64,000 nucleotides of DNA from Fodinibius salicampi (GCF_039545095.1 NZ_BAABRS010000001.1:496001-560000); one strand, 5' to 3'; counted from the first letter of the stretch, positions 48,623-58,043 are shown. Translations and numbers: made by a program. Notes: generated from the letters alone by a model not told the origin.

Positions 48623-50221
48623 ATGTTGGGGTATATAAGAAGTCGTTTCTTGATATTTATTTTACTTATAGTTTCTGGAAGCATGATGCTGTTATCATGT
48701 GAGTATGAACAACAAAATAGTCAGGAAGATGAACAACTTGTTCCTTTAATACCAGAGGCACTAAATGCAATGAGTTTTTCTATTTCCACTGATGACTCAA
48801 TTGCACAGGCCTATTTCGACCAGGGATTGCAACTCGGATATGCTTTTGGTAGGGGAGATGCTCGGAGATCATTTATAGAAGCACAACAGCTGGATTCCAC
48901 CTGTGCTATGTGTTATTGGGGTGAGGCTTGGGCAAGGGGTCCTTATCTTAACAATCAGTGGTATGTTCAGCCCGGGGCCTATGATGCCGTCAAAAAGGCT
49001 ATGGAATTGGCGGAAGCAGGACATACTAATGCTATGGAAAAATCTTTAATTACTGCCCTGGATACCAGGTATAACAAAGAAGATGATTTAACAAACAGGG
49101 CCCAATTGGATACCGCCTATGTGCAAGCTATGGAAAAAGTCTACCAAGAGTTCCCGGGGCATCCGGAAATAACAACTCTTTATGCGGAAGCTCTTTTTAT
49201 CCTTGAACCCCGAAGGGGAGAACGAAGCCTTGCAGATCCGGATGTGAAGCGTATAGTAGAAGTACTTGAAGAGGCCATGAAAGAAACTGGGATGCATCCG
49301 GGACTATGTCATTTTTATATTCATGTTCTGGAAGCCTCCGACCAGCCGGAAAGAGCGTTATCATGTGCGGAATATATCGGTGATTCCATTCCGGGAGCCA
49401 GTCATATCAATCATATGCCATCGCATATCTGGAATCAGGTGGGAGAATGGGAAAAAAGCGTTTCGGCAAATATTAATGCTTGGCATACCGACCTGAAAGC
49501 AGATCGTGGGGAAGCTTTTGAAATTTATGAGGGACATAACCTCCATATGTTAGCTTTTACAGCTGCTATGGACGGACAGGGAGCCATATCGATACAAGCC
49601 GCCAAGGATCTGGCAAAAATAACAGGTAGTAATGTTCAGCATTTGTTAGCCCTTATTCGTTTTGGAAGGTTTGAAGAGGTATTAGAGCTGGTTAGTCGAC
49701 CGGACGGAGAGACTGAGGGCGGGATTTGGGAATTCGCGCAGGGCTATGCTCAGCTAAAAACTGGGAATAAAGACACTGCACAGGATTATCTTGAGTCACT
49801 TAAAAGCATTGCTAATAATTCTGAGGATAACTATAACCGGCATCCTGCTCAAAAATTATTGGGTGTCCTTGGTTATATCCTTGAGGGAGAGATTTTCAGA
49901 AAAGACAAGAGCTATATAAAAGCCGTAAAAGCATTTGAAGAAGCAGTTACCATTTATGACCAATTTGAGTATTCTGAACCGGAGCCACTCCCATTTTCGC
50001 CTCGTCATTGGTTGGGGTCAGTTCTGATTGACATGGGGGACTATAGCAAGGCAGAAGAAGTGTATCGCAGGCAGCTGGAGCATCATCCCAATAATGGATG
50101 GTCATTGTTTGGTTTGAAAGAAGCGCTAAAGAGACAGGGGAAACCAGAAGAAGAAGTAGAAAATGATTTTCTGGAAAGTTGGAAGCGATCGGAAGTATGG
50201 ATTGAATCGGCGCAATTTTAA
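48623..50221 (+). CDS. Tetratricopeptide repeat lipoprotein
   Basis: This 532-aa protein has a lipoprotein signal (IFILLIVSGSMMLLSC, Cys26). The first repeat block includes AYFDQGLQLGYAFGRGDARR and then STCAMCYWGEAWARGP, a known TPR-family signature (here with an extra CxxC). At least four more TPR-like units follow (for example QRAL-type ERALSCAEYIGD; FEEAVTIYDQFEYSEPEPL; YSKAEEVYRRQLEHHPNN). The likely place is the periplasmic face of a membrane. The function is unknown; it may hold a scaffold role in envelope assembly. It starts the plus-strand run that leads into the sulfotransferase, 40 bases on. Confidence 0.85.
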   Translation: MLGYIRSRFLIFILLIVSGSMMLLSCEYEQQNSQEDEQLVPLIPEALNAMSFSISTDDSIAQAYFDQGLQLGYAFGRGDARRSFIEAQQLDSTCAMCYWGEAWARGPYLNNQWYVQPGAYDAVKKAMELAEAGHTNAMEKSLITALDTRYNKEDDLTNRAQLDTAYVQAMEKVYQEFPGHPEITTLYAEALFILEPRRGERSLADPDVKRIVEVLEEAMKETGMHPGLCHFYIHVLEASDQPERALSCAEYIGDSIPGASHINHMPSHIWNQVGEWEKSVSANINAWHTDLKADRGEAFEIYEGHNLHMLAFTAAMDGQGAISIQAAKDLAKITGSNVQHLLALIRFGRFEEVLELVSRPDGETEGGIWEFAQGYAQLKTGNKDTAQDYLESLKSIANNSEDNYNRHPAQKLLGVLGYILEGEIFRKDKSYIKAVKAFEEAVTIYDQFEYSEPEPLPFSPRHWLGSVLIDMGDYSKAEEVYRRQLEHHPNNGWSLFGLKEALKRQGKPEEEVENDFLESWKRSEVWIESAQF

Positions 50222-50260
50222 TGAAGTTCCTAAACACAATATCATCAAAAAGAGACTCGA

Positions 50261-51109
50261 ATGTTGAATAAAAAACTTAAAGAGATTGATAAAAGATTTT
50301 TAAATTCTTATCTCTTTAAAAAACTAAATCCCAGGAAGGCAAGAATTTATTGTGTGGGAACCCCAAAATCGGGAACACATTCAATTCGCCAAATTTTTAA
50401 AAATAATTTACGAGCAAGTCATGAACCTGAGCGGCTCGCTTTTATTGATGCTATTAATCAGTATCAGGCTCAACGATTGAATGAGAAACAACTTGTGAAA
50501 TACTTGCGAAAAAGAGATCGGAGACTATGGCTTGAAGTTGATTCCTCATTTCTAAATTATTTTTTCCTTGATCAATTTATCCGTGAGATGCCTGATTCAA
50601 AATTTATTCTAACGATCCGGGATCCATATTCCTGGATGGACTCTTGGCTGAATCATGAACTCAATGTACCAATGGCAGAGCCGCTTCAGGCTATTTTTGA
50701 CCAGCTATCCGGTAAAGAGCAGGAAAAATATGCTCCAGAAGAAAAAATACTGGAGAAACTTAATTTACCATCCTTAAAAGGATTGTTACAGTATTGGGAA
50801 AAACATAACAGTCAAGTTATTAGTAAAGTACCGGGAGAACGATTGTTGGTCGTGCGTACCGATCAGATTACAGATCGGCAGGATGAGATTCTTAAATTTG
50901 CCGGGGTATTAAATGGAACCTTACCCCAAAAGTCGTCAAACTCGCATGCATACAAGGCAAAACAAAAACATCATATATTAAATAAAATAGATCCTAATCA
51001 TCTTAAGAAAACGGTTAATGAGTTTTGTAGCCCAGTAGTTGAGGCATTTTTTCCAGAAATAAATGTTTCAACAAATAATGTCCTTCGTTTTGGAAAAGGA
51101 ACTAATTAA
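50261..51109 (+). CDS. Sulfotransferase family protein
   Basis: This 282-aa protein fits the sulfotransferase fold that moves sulfate from PAPS to an acceptor. The 5'-phosphosulfate loop is VGTPKSGTHSIRQ (Lys36-Ser41, a P-loop-like TPKSGTHS). The 3'-phosphate-binding region is ILTIRDPYSWMDSW, with Arg and Ser in the usual order. Length and motif order fit bacterial carbohydrate sulfotransferases. A PAPS synthase is not in the window. It lies in a polysaccharide locus, so a sulfated glycan is suggested, but the acceptor is not known. Confidence 0.85.
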   Translation: MLNKKLKEIDKRFLNSYLFKKLNPRKARIYCVGTPKSGTHSIRQIFKNNLRASHEPERLAFIDAINQYQAQRLNEKQLVKYLRKRDRRLWLEVDSSFLNYFFLDQFIREMPDSKFILTIRDPYSWMDSWLNHELNVPMAEPLQAIFDQLSGKEQEKYAPEEKILEKLNLPSLKGLLQYWEKHNSQVISKVPGERLLVVRTDQITDRQDEILKFAGVLNGTLPQKSSNSHAYKAKQKHHILNKIDPNHLKKTVNEFCSPVVEAFFPEINVSTNNVLRFGKGTN

Positions 51110-51125
51110 AATAAATAGAGAGATC

Positions 51126-52250
51126 ATGAAAAATATTGCTTCAGGTTTGAATAAGATATCTTCTTATGTCGGTAAGATAAATAAAAAGAAGAGGCGTGAT
51201 AGAGAGTTACAGGAATGTTTTGACCAAATCCGCTTACACTCAGCAAAAGAACTTGAAGAGCAGATGGAAGAATATAGGTCAGATGAGGCTCACTTAAATA
51301 AATTAAAAGAATTCAATAAGCGATTTTTGGGTGGATACAATAATATCGGCTGGAATATGCTTCTTTGTACCCAAACAGGCATAATGTCAGAAAAATTTAT
51401 TCCTGAGGATGTATTTGTGAATCACATAGAGCCAAGGCTAAATAATGTTCATCATGCAAGAAGCTTCCAGGAAAAAAACAATTATGATACTATATTTCAG
51501 GATATTAGGAGGCCAGAGACACTTGTTCGATATGTCAACGGAACCTATTTCAACGCACATTATGAACATATATCTCTTGAAGAAGTTATGAATATATTAG
51601 CTTCCCATGATAATCCTTTACTTCTGAAACCAACACTCTTTAGTGGAAGGGGGCGTGGGATAGAAATATTTCAATCGGGTCAAGAGGAAGAATTAATTAA
51701 CTTTATACATAAAAATAAAAGTACTCACTATTCTTCTATTGTTCAGTCATGGGTTAATCAACATCCCGAGCTTGCGAAAGTCTATTCAGGAAGTGTAAAT
51801 ACATTGAAAACGATAACTCTACGTATTGATGGTGAGATAGTTCACCTGATGAGCAGATTGAATTTTGGAGGAGGAACAAGTCATACAGATAAGATCGGCT
51901 ACATTGTGGGAGTTAATGAGGAGGGACAGGCACAAGTAATTGCATTTAATAAGCAGACGTTGAAAAAACAAAAAATTCACAATGATTCTGAGATTGCCTT
52001 TGGAAGTATCCACGTACCTTCTTTTGACAAGGCAGTTAGTATGTGCAAGAAGGCTCATCAGCGATTACTTCATTTTGATATGGTATCTTGGGATATTGCT
52101 ATTGATTCTGAGGGAGTACCTGTGCTTATCGAACTTAATATAAAATCTCAGGGAATTGTTCAGATGCAATTGACTAATGGACCTTTGTTTGGAGAGCATA
52201 CCGAAAAGATATTGCAAAACATGAATCTGAATATATACTTCAATATTTAA
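51126..52250 (+). CDS. Sugar-transfer-associated ATP-grasp protein
   Basis: This 374-aa protein (from the ATG at 51126) has the ATP-grasp pattern of the sugar-transfer-associated family. LLKPTLFSGRGRGIEIF is the nucleotide-binding loop, SVNTLKTITLRIDG follows, and WDIAIDSEGVPVLIELNIKS is the metal-binding end with Asp, Glu and Asn. Such enzymes join carboxyl and amine groups through an acyl-phosphate and are often placed in capsule or O-antigen loci. A longer frame starts inside the sulfotransferase gene (51063), but the second ATG gives the clean 16-base gap and a family-like start. The substrate is unknown. Confidence 0.8.
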   Translation: MKNIASGLNKISSYVGKINKKKRRDRELQECFDQIRLHSAKELEEQMEEYRSDEAHLNKLKEFNKRFLGGYNNIGWNMLLCTQTGIMSEKFIPEDVFVNHIEPRLNNVHHARSFQEKNNYDTIFQDIRRPETLVRYVNGTYFNAHYEHISLEEVMNILASHDNPLLLKPTLFSGRGRGIEIFQSGQEEELINFIHKNKSTHYSSIVQSWVNQHPELAKVYSGSVNTLKTITLRIDGEIVHLMSRLNFGGGTSHTDKIGYIVGVNEEGQAQVIAFNKQTLKKQKIHNDSEIAFGSIHVPSFDKAVSMCKKAHQRLLHFDMVSWDIAIDSEGVPVLIELNIKSQGIVQMQLTNGPLFGEHTEKILQNMNLNIYFNI

Positions 52251-52253
52251 AAA

Positions 52254-54047
52254 ATGAGTCAATTTTTATTATCGAAAAATAAAGGCGAAGAGAAGTACAG
52301 TAATTCAGAAGGATATCGATCTGAACAGGCTAAAACTAAAGTATTTGATTTAGATTGGTGTCGGCTGAGTTTTTCTTGGTTTGAAAAAAATAACTTCAAC
52401 CCGGTCTATGAAGACCAACAGAACTCATTTTTTTGTAATGGAATTTTATATATTGAAGAGCAGAGGATAGATAAAAATTGGCAAAAGGTAGCTTCTGTCT
52501 GGGGGACATCTGATTCCAGCGGTATCAAAAAACTTAACGGGTTTGGAAACCTGTTGGTGTATTCCAAGAGTGAGCGGCTAATTTATATCATTACCTCCAG
52601 GATGGGATTTTTGCCTATTTACTTTGGGAAAAGTACAGATGATAAGGATAAACGAGCCCTTGGAACCCACCCCGATGAAATTGCTTCTTTTCTTGGGAGG
52701 AATAAGCTCGATAAGCTGAGTATAGCCGAATTTATTTCGACCAGTTGTATAGCTGCACCGCACACCTATTATGAAAATATTAAACAACTTGAGCCCGCAT
52801 CAATTTATACTTTTGACGGAGATGAGCTAATCCGTAAGAAGGTTTATTGGGAACCTAATTTAGATCATAATGACTTTGCTGATTCTGAGGAGTCAGCAAA
52901 GCTTATTGCTGACTTTATTAAAGAATCCGTTAACAAGCGGATATCAAACAATGGGAAAGGATTATTGCTGTTAAGCGGTGGACTTGATTCCCGGTCTGTA
53001 TTATTCGCTCCGGATAACCCTTCGGAAATGCTTGAAGCGGTTACCTTTTACAATGAACCCAATACCGAGCTAAGACTGGCCTCAGAGTTGGCTAATAAAG
53101 CAGATGTCAAACATCATCATCTACAACGTGAATATGACTATTATGGTAAATTAGCAGTTGATGCTATTAAATTGACCGGGGGGATGTGGAACTTTGGTTG
53201 TTTCCACACATCCGGGTTTAATCGGGAATTGAGTGAATTGAACCATGGAATTTTACTTTCCGGGATGTATTTCGACACTTTTTTTAAAGGTTTTGCTTTC
53301 GATAAAGAAAATCTGCATAAAAAGCTGACTGGAAAAATATACAAAAGATATCCAGCTCAGGATGTATATTGGGATACAAAAGGAGCTGATGATTTAAAAC
53401 GGGAGTGGCGGGAGGCAATCCATATGAGACGTGTAGAAAGTTACGGGTATGATAAAATATCCCGAGATGAGTTAACCCCCCAAATACTGAATAAAGTTAA
53501 ATACAGCCGGATAGGTAATATGGCCAGAATACGAAGTGGGGGGATGGATATTGCCTTATATCGATCTCAATATTATGATATGGTTATTTCTGACAACAAA
53601 TTTAGTGGTGTATTTAGTTTTTTAAATCCTTTAGATGAGGTTAAGGCGGACTTTATGGAATCAATTATTAAACAATTGACCAATGAACCGCTTTCAGTGG
53701 CCGATTCAAATCAGTTAAATTCAGAATTTGTATCGAATAACTACTACCTGACGGCTGCAAGAAACATACTTAGAAAGCGAATACGGAAAATTTCTCCGGT
53801 ACAAAATAAATCTGCTGACATTGCTATGGGATCTTCCTGGATTGATTGGTATACCTATCGGCAGGAAAGTGAGCTGATCAGCCAGCTGTGGAAAGAGTGT
53901 GAGCAGGATGAAACGGCCTGCGAAGCAGTAGAGCAAATCATGGATTATAATCCGTTTTTCTTGGAACCTGATTATTCTTCCAGCAAATATGACTTTTTAA
54001 ATCTTCTTACAGTGGGATTGTGGCTTAAATATGGGTATGTAAACTAA
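52254..54047 (+). CDS. Asparagine-synthase-like protein without the catalytic N-terminal Cys
   Basis: This 597-aa protein has the asparagine synthetase B arrangement: an N-terminal Ntn-like half (about 1-200; GFGNLLVYSKSERLIYIITSR in pieces) and a C-terminal ATP-pyrophosphatase domain with LLLLSGGLDSRSVLF near 237-251. The start is MSQFLLSKNKG; no Cys is at position 2, so a glutamine-dependent amidotransferase site is not evident. It could use ammonia or another amine donor, or make a different amide (as in beta-lactam or lasso-peptide relatives). It begins 3 bases after the ATP-grasp gene, so the two are likely coupled. Confidence 0.8.
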   Translation: MSQFLLSKNKGEEKYSNSEGYRSEQAKTKVFDLDWCRLSFSWFEKNNFNPVYEDQQNSFFCNGILYIEEQRIDKNWQKVASVWGTSDSSGIKKLNGFGNLLVYSKSERLIYIITSRMGFLPIYFGKSTDDKDKRALGTHPDEIASFLGRNKLDKLSIAEFISTSCIAAPHTYYENIKQLEPASIYTFDGDELIRKKVYWEPNLDHNDFADSEESAKLIADFIKESVNKRISNNGKGLLLLSGGLDSRSVLFAPDNPSEMLEAVTFYNEPNTELRLASELANKADVKHHHLQREYDYYGKLAVDAIKLTGGMWNFGCFHTSGFNRELSELNHGILLSGMYFDTFFKGFAFDKENLHKKLTGKIYKRYPAQDVYWDTKGADDLKREWREAIHMRRVESYGYDKISRDELTPQILNKVKYSRIGNMARIRSGGMDIALYRSQYYDMVISDNKFSGVFSFLNPLDEVKADFMESIIKQLTNEPLSVADSNQLNSEFVSNNYYLTAARNILRKRIRKISPVQNKSADIAMGSSWIDWYTYRQESELISQLWKECEQDETACEAVEQIMDYNPFFLEPDYSSSKYDFLNLLTVGLWLKYGYVN

Positions 54048-54092
54048 TGATTATTAATTACTTAGCATGCATTAAAACATGTCTACGACTAT

Positions 54093-55052
54093 ATGATAAA
54101 GAAAAGAGCAAAAGAACTACTATTTAGTTTTTTTTATTTGTTGACTAAATATGTTTATCCACGAGAGAAAAAAGAAAAATATATTAGATCTTACTCTATA
54201 TTTTTTTATATACATAGATTTTATCAGAGTTTATATTTTATAAAAGATCATATAATTAAGAAGAAATATAAAACCATTGATTATAATGGTGAATTTTCTC
54301 CTGAATTAAAATTCGTTTTACCCCATGCATATTGGCACTATAAAAATGGCACATTAGAGAAAACAATTTCTTCAGAAGACACCGCGTGTTTTTATTTTTT
54401 CTCTGAAAACCATCATGAAAAGTATAGAAAAAGGAATGATCGTAATGTCTCGTTAAAAATTCCGAATTCAGAAGATCATAATCATCGGTATTATCTGAAA
54501 AAATGGAAGAGAGTTCCTTTAAAAACCTTTTACCAAAATGGTATTTTTGAATTTGAAAAACCCTTGCTTATTATTTCCAATAAATATAATATTGAATGGG
54601 GCAAAAGGCCGATCAATTACTATTCTTTGGAACTTTTAGCGTGGATATTCGAAGAATTATCTGAAAAATATCAAATCATTTATAATAGACCATCCTCTTC
54701 TCTTATTGTAGATGATAATTCTGAAATATTAGAATTTAAGGATTCAGAATTAATGCAAGAATACCCAAAAGTTATTGATTCGAGAACACTTTATTCAAAG
54801 TATAGTGATAAATACTCATTCAATACTTTTCAGATGCTTATTTATGCAAATTGCCGAAAATTTATTTCAGTCCACGGTGGATCTTGTGTATTGGCCAGTT
54901 ATTTTGGAGGAACTAATCTTATTCTCTCTAAAGAGGGGAAAGAACACCACTTTGACGAATTTAATAATTTTTTTCCAAAATTATCTGGGGCCAAGATATT
55001 ATTAGCAACCAAAGATGAAGATGTGATTCCTTTAGTTCAGGAATACTATTAA
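54093..55052 (+). CDS. Possible glycosyltransferase (unassigned family)
   Basis: This 319-aa protein begins with a basic segment (KKRAKELLFSFFYLLTKYVYPREKK) and an aromatic-rich stretch. The C-terminal part has KFISVHGGSCVLASYFGGTN and ILSKEGKEHHFDEFNNFFP, which resembles the end of GT61-like or related glycosyltransferases with a conserved HG-x-x-x motif. No DxD motif was recognised with confidence. The base composition is very A+T-rich compared with the housekeeping part, consistent with acquired polysaccharide DNA. The assignment is tentative. Confidence 0.5.
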   Translation: MIKKRAKELLFSFFYLLTKYVYPREKKEKYIRSYSIFFYIHRFYQSLYFIKDHIIKKKYKTIDYNGEFSPELKFVLPHAYWHYKNGTLEKTISSEDTACFYFFSENHHEKYRKRNDRNVSLKIPNSEDHNHRYYLKKWKRVPLKTFYQNGIFEFEKPLLIISNKYNIEWGKRPINYYSLELLAWIFEELSEKYQIIYNRPSSSLIVDDNSEILEFKDSELMQEYPKVIDSRTLYSKYSDKYSFNTFQMLIYANCRKFISVHGGSCVLASYFGGTNLILSKEGKEHHFDEFNNFFPKLSGAKILLATKDEDVIPLVQEYY

Positions 55053-55263
55053 AATATGTTTTTGAGGATGGCAAACTATCTTTCTTTAGTTATTCAATTC
55101 CTGTTACTACGGGTGAACGAAGGTTTGAACGCATGTAAATAGTGATATATTAAATTGTTTTCATATATCATAATCTGTTGGTGTTGCTAAGGAAGTTCTG
55201 CTATCTTAATCGAATAGCAAGGGATGGGTAGAAAAGGTTAAAAGAATAATTTAATTTCTTGAG
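55053..55263. other. Intergenic region before the ABC flippase gene
   Basis: The 211 bases hold no gene. A perfect 8-base inverted repeat (TGATATAT at 55143-55150 and its complement at 55163-55170) with a 12-base loop may end the upstream transcript or form part of a promoter. A promoter for the next gene is likely but no exact consensus is seen. Confidence 0.4.
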
Positions 55264-57057
55264 ATGCTAGATAGTTTAAAAAAAATATATCATCTGTTAT
55301 CCAAAAGTGATCGTTACAAGTTAGTTGGGCTCTTTTGTTTAATGGCGTTTACTTCTGTTTTGGAGATGGCCGGACTTGGTGCTATTCCGGCATTTGTTTA
55401 TACACTTTCCGACCCGGATAAAGTACTTTCCTATCCTTTAGTATCCGATTTTTTTAAGGCACTGGATATTACTACTCAAAAAGAGTTGATGTTATTTGGA
55501 GTGATTGCCCTTATTATTTTATATGTTGTCAAGAATGTGGTTATAGGTTTTGTGCATTATATGAAAGCCAAATTTGTAAATAACCGTAGGGTTAAATTTG
55601 GCGTTCGTCTGTTTAGATCCTATATGCATGCTCCATATACATTTCATCTTGAGAACAATACTTCCCGATTGTTACGAAATGTAAATGGTGAAGTGAATTT
55701 GTTGATAAATATAATGCTGAATTCTCTTACCATATTAATGGATGCTCTGCTGATTATTTCTGTTTTTATCATGCTTCTGTATGTAGAACCTATGATTTCT
55801 ATTATTTCCATCCTGGCACTTGGACTTACAAGTCTTCTTTTCCTACAGCTTGTTAGAAGTAAAATAAAGGAGTATGGCAAAGAACAACAGTTCCACCGTA
55901 ATGAGATGATTAAAGCTGTAAATCAAGGTCTCGGGGGCGTTAAAGATGCCAAGATATTACGTAGAGAAAAGTACTTTATTGATGTTTTTAAACATAGTGC
56001 AGATAGAAATGCATATACAAATCGTTATAAAGTAGTTGCAAAAAGCTTACCCAAAAATTTTATCGAGACTATCGCAGTCGTTGGGATGCTGATAATTTGT
56101 GTCTTATTTGTTTATCAGGGCAGAGAGGTAGCACAAATCTTGCCAACCTTGGCTCTGTTTGGTGTGGCTGTTGCTCGATTACTCCCCGCCTTCAAAGATA
56201 TGGTATCAAACTTTACAAATATTCGCTTTGATCTCTATGCTGTCGATCCGGTTTATGACGATTTACAGTCACTAGAGCATAATTATACAAATGAACGAAA
56301 TGCTGACCGGGCAAACAAGAATAAAAGAGTTCAATTTGAGCATCAGATACATATTCGTGACCTGTATTATTGTTATCCTAATGGTGATGAACAGGCTTTA
56401 AATGGAATTAGTATTGATATCCCTAAAGGATCGGCCGTGGCATTTGTAGGTCCCTCTGGTGCAGGCAAAACTACCATTGTAGATGCCATACTGGGATTAT
56501 TAGAGCCCACAGGTGGACAAATTTTAGCGGATGATTATGATATATCTCAGAACATCAGGGGATGGCAGAAAAATGTCGGATATATTCCACAGTCCATTTA
56601 TCTTTCTGATGAGTCAATTAAGAGTAATATTGCTTATGGAATTCCTGAAGAAGAAATTTCAGAGGAACAGCTTTGGCAGGCTATAAAGGCTGCCCAGCTG
56701 AAAGAAATGGTTGAGTCTCTTTCCGATGGAGTTGATACAGTTATTGGTGAGAGGGGAGTAATGTTATCTGGAGGTCAACAGCAGCGCATCGGAATAGCAC
56801 GTGCTTTATATCACAATCCTGAGGTACTCATAATGGATGAGGCTACTTCAGCACTGGATAATATTACTGAACAATTTGTGATTGAAGCCATTGAACGACT
56901 TAGGGGGGAGAGAACAATCATTATGATTGCCCATCGCCTATCTACGGTTCGAAACTGTGATAATATTTTTTATATGGAAGAAGGGAAAGTGATTTCTGAA
57001 GGTACATATGATGAATTGTTGGAAAACAGCGAGAGTTTCCAACGAATGGCAGTCTAA
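55264..57057 (+). CDS. PglK-like ABC transporter (lipid-linked oligosaccharide flippase type)
   Basis: This 597-aa half-transporter has an N-terminal membrane domain (about five or six helices, 20-330) fused to an ATPase domain. The ATPase domain has Walker A GPSGAGKTTIVDAILG near 396-411, the Q-loop GYIPQSIYLS, the signature LSGGQQQRIGIARAL and Walker B VLIMDEATSALD near 521-532. The PglK/MsbA type flips lipid-linked sugars to the periplasm and could take the role of Wzx here. Two copies would dimerise. It opens a second run with three GT2 genes downstream. Confidence 0.9.
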   Translation: MLDSLKKIYHLLSKSDRYKLVGLFCLMAFTSVLEMAGLGAIPAFVYTLSDPDKVLSYPLVSDFFKALDITTQKELMLFGVIALIILYVVKNVVIGFVHYMKAKFVNNRRVKFGVRLFRSYMHAPYTFHLENNTSRLLRNVNGEVNLLINIMLNSLTILMDALLIISVFIMLLYVEPMISIISILALGLTSLLFLQLVRSKIKEYGKEQQFHRNEMIKAVNQGLGGVKDAKILRREKYFIDVFKHSADRNAYTNRYKVVAKSLPKNFIETIAVVGMLIICVLFVYQGREVAQILPTLALFGVAVARLLPAFKDMVSNFTNIRFDLYAVDPVYDDLQSLEHNYTNERNADRANKNKRVQFEHQIHIRDLYYCYPNGDEQALNGISIDIPKGSAVAFVGPSGAGKTTIVDAILGLLEPTGGQILADDYDISQNIRGWQKNVGYIPQSIYLSDESIKSNIAYGIPEEEISEEQLWQAIKAAQLKEMVESLSDGVDTVIGERGVMLSGGQQQRIGIARALYHNPEVLIMDEATSALDNITEQFVIEAIERLRGERTIIMIAHRLSTVRNCDNIFYMEEGKVISEGTYDELLENSESFQRMAV

Positions 57058-57103
57058 GGAGTCATAGTTAGTAGTTTTTTAATCGAGCTAAAGGAGAATA
57101 GAA

Positions 57104-58042
57104 ATGTTAATTTCGGTTGTTATACCTTGCTATAATGTAGAAGAGTATATTGACGATTGCCTTCACTCCATTTTGGAACAAGAATATAAGAATCTAGAAG
57201 TTATTGTTGTAAATGATGGTTCAAAAGATCGCACTTCCCAGATATTATCTTCATGGGAAAAGTCAGGGTCTCTTCAAATAAAGGTAATTGAGATTAAAAA
57301 CAGTGGAGCTGGAGCTGCCCGAAACAGAGGAATACGGGAATCAAAAGGAAAATACATACAGTTTTTGGATGCGGATGATCTATTACATCCTTTCAAAATA
57401 GCTCATCAGGTTTCACTTATAGAAAAAAATAATGGCAAACCTGATTTTATTGCTGCTACCTACAAATCAAAAGACAAGAAAGGTCAAACAACGCTTTTTG
57501 AACCGGATCATCGAGGAGTTTGGTATGGGCTATTATCGTCAAATTTGGGAATTACCTCAGCAAATTTTTTTAAAAAAGAATCTTTGCGAGAAGTAGGTGG
57601 CTTTGATGTATCCCTGGCTAGCAGTCAGGAATATGACTTGATGTTTCGACTTCTCAAAAGACCGAGCTGTTCCGTTTTGTTTGATAATGCTATGTATACT
57701 ATTAAAAGAGACATTAATGCAGAGGCAATATCTTCCGGAAATCAGAAGGCCAATATTTTGAGATTTGTCAGTCTTAGAAAAAGAATGCTTGAGTATCTGG
57801 AGTCTTCGGGTTCGCTTACAGATGATTTATATAAAACTTGGTGTGAAGTGGTTTTTAATGCTATTAAAAGACTTTATCAATACGACCGTTATGAAAGTAT
57901 CAGGCTATATAATAAGTTAATTCCTCAAAGCTTTGTTCCTGCCTTATCAGGTGCCATATCAAAAAAATACCAGTTTTTTTATCGATATTTTGGTTTTAGA
58001 GTGGCGCAGTATTTATACAGTTTGAAGATGAAATGGTATTAG
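57104..58042 (+). CDS. Glycosyltransferase family 2 protein
   Basis: This 312-aa GT-A enzyme has SVVIPCYNVEEYIDDCLHS at the start, the NDGS motif at 37-40 and a DADD metal-binding motif at 89-92. GGFDVSLASSQEYDLMFRLL follows in the acceptor region. Its C-terminus (SFVPALSGAISKKYQFFYRY) resembles that of the third GT2 gene, so the two look like paralogues. The donor and acceptor sugars are unknown. It lies 46 bases after the ABC gene. Confidence 0.9.
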   Translation: MLISVVIPCYNVEEYIDDCLHSILEQEYKNLEVIVVNDGSKDRTSQILSSWEKSGSLQIKVIEIKNSGAGAARNRGIRESKGKYIQFLDADDLLHPFKIAHQVSLIEKNNGKPDFIAATYKSKDKKGQTTLFEPDHRGVWYGLLSSNLGITSANFFKKESLREVGGFDVSLASSQEYDLMFRLLKRPSCSVLFDNAMYTIKRDINAEAISSGNQKANILRFVSLRKRMLEYLESSGSLTDDLYKTWCEVVFNAIKRLYQYDRYESIRLYNKLIPQSFVPALSGAISKKYQFFYRYFGFRVAQYLYSLKMKWY

Positions 58043-58043
58043 G

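Noticed and set aside
51063-51125. Earlier start of the ATP-grasp gene overlapping the sulfotransferase
   Set aside because: The ATG at 51126 removes a 47-base overlap and starts a plausible N-terminus.
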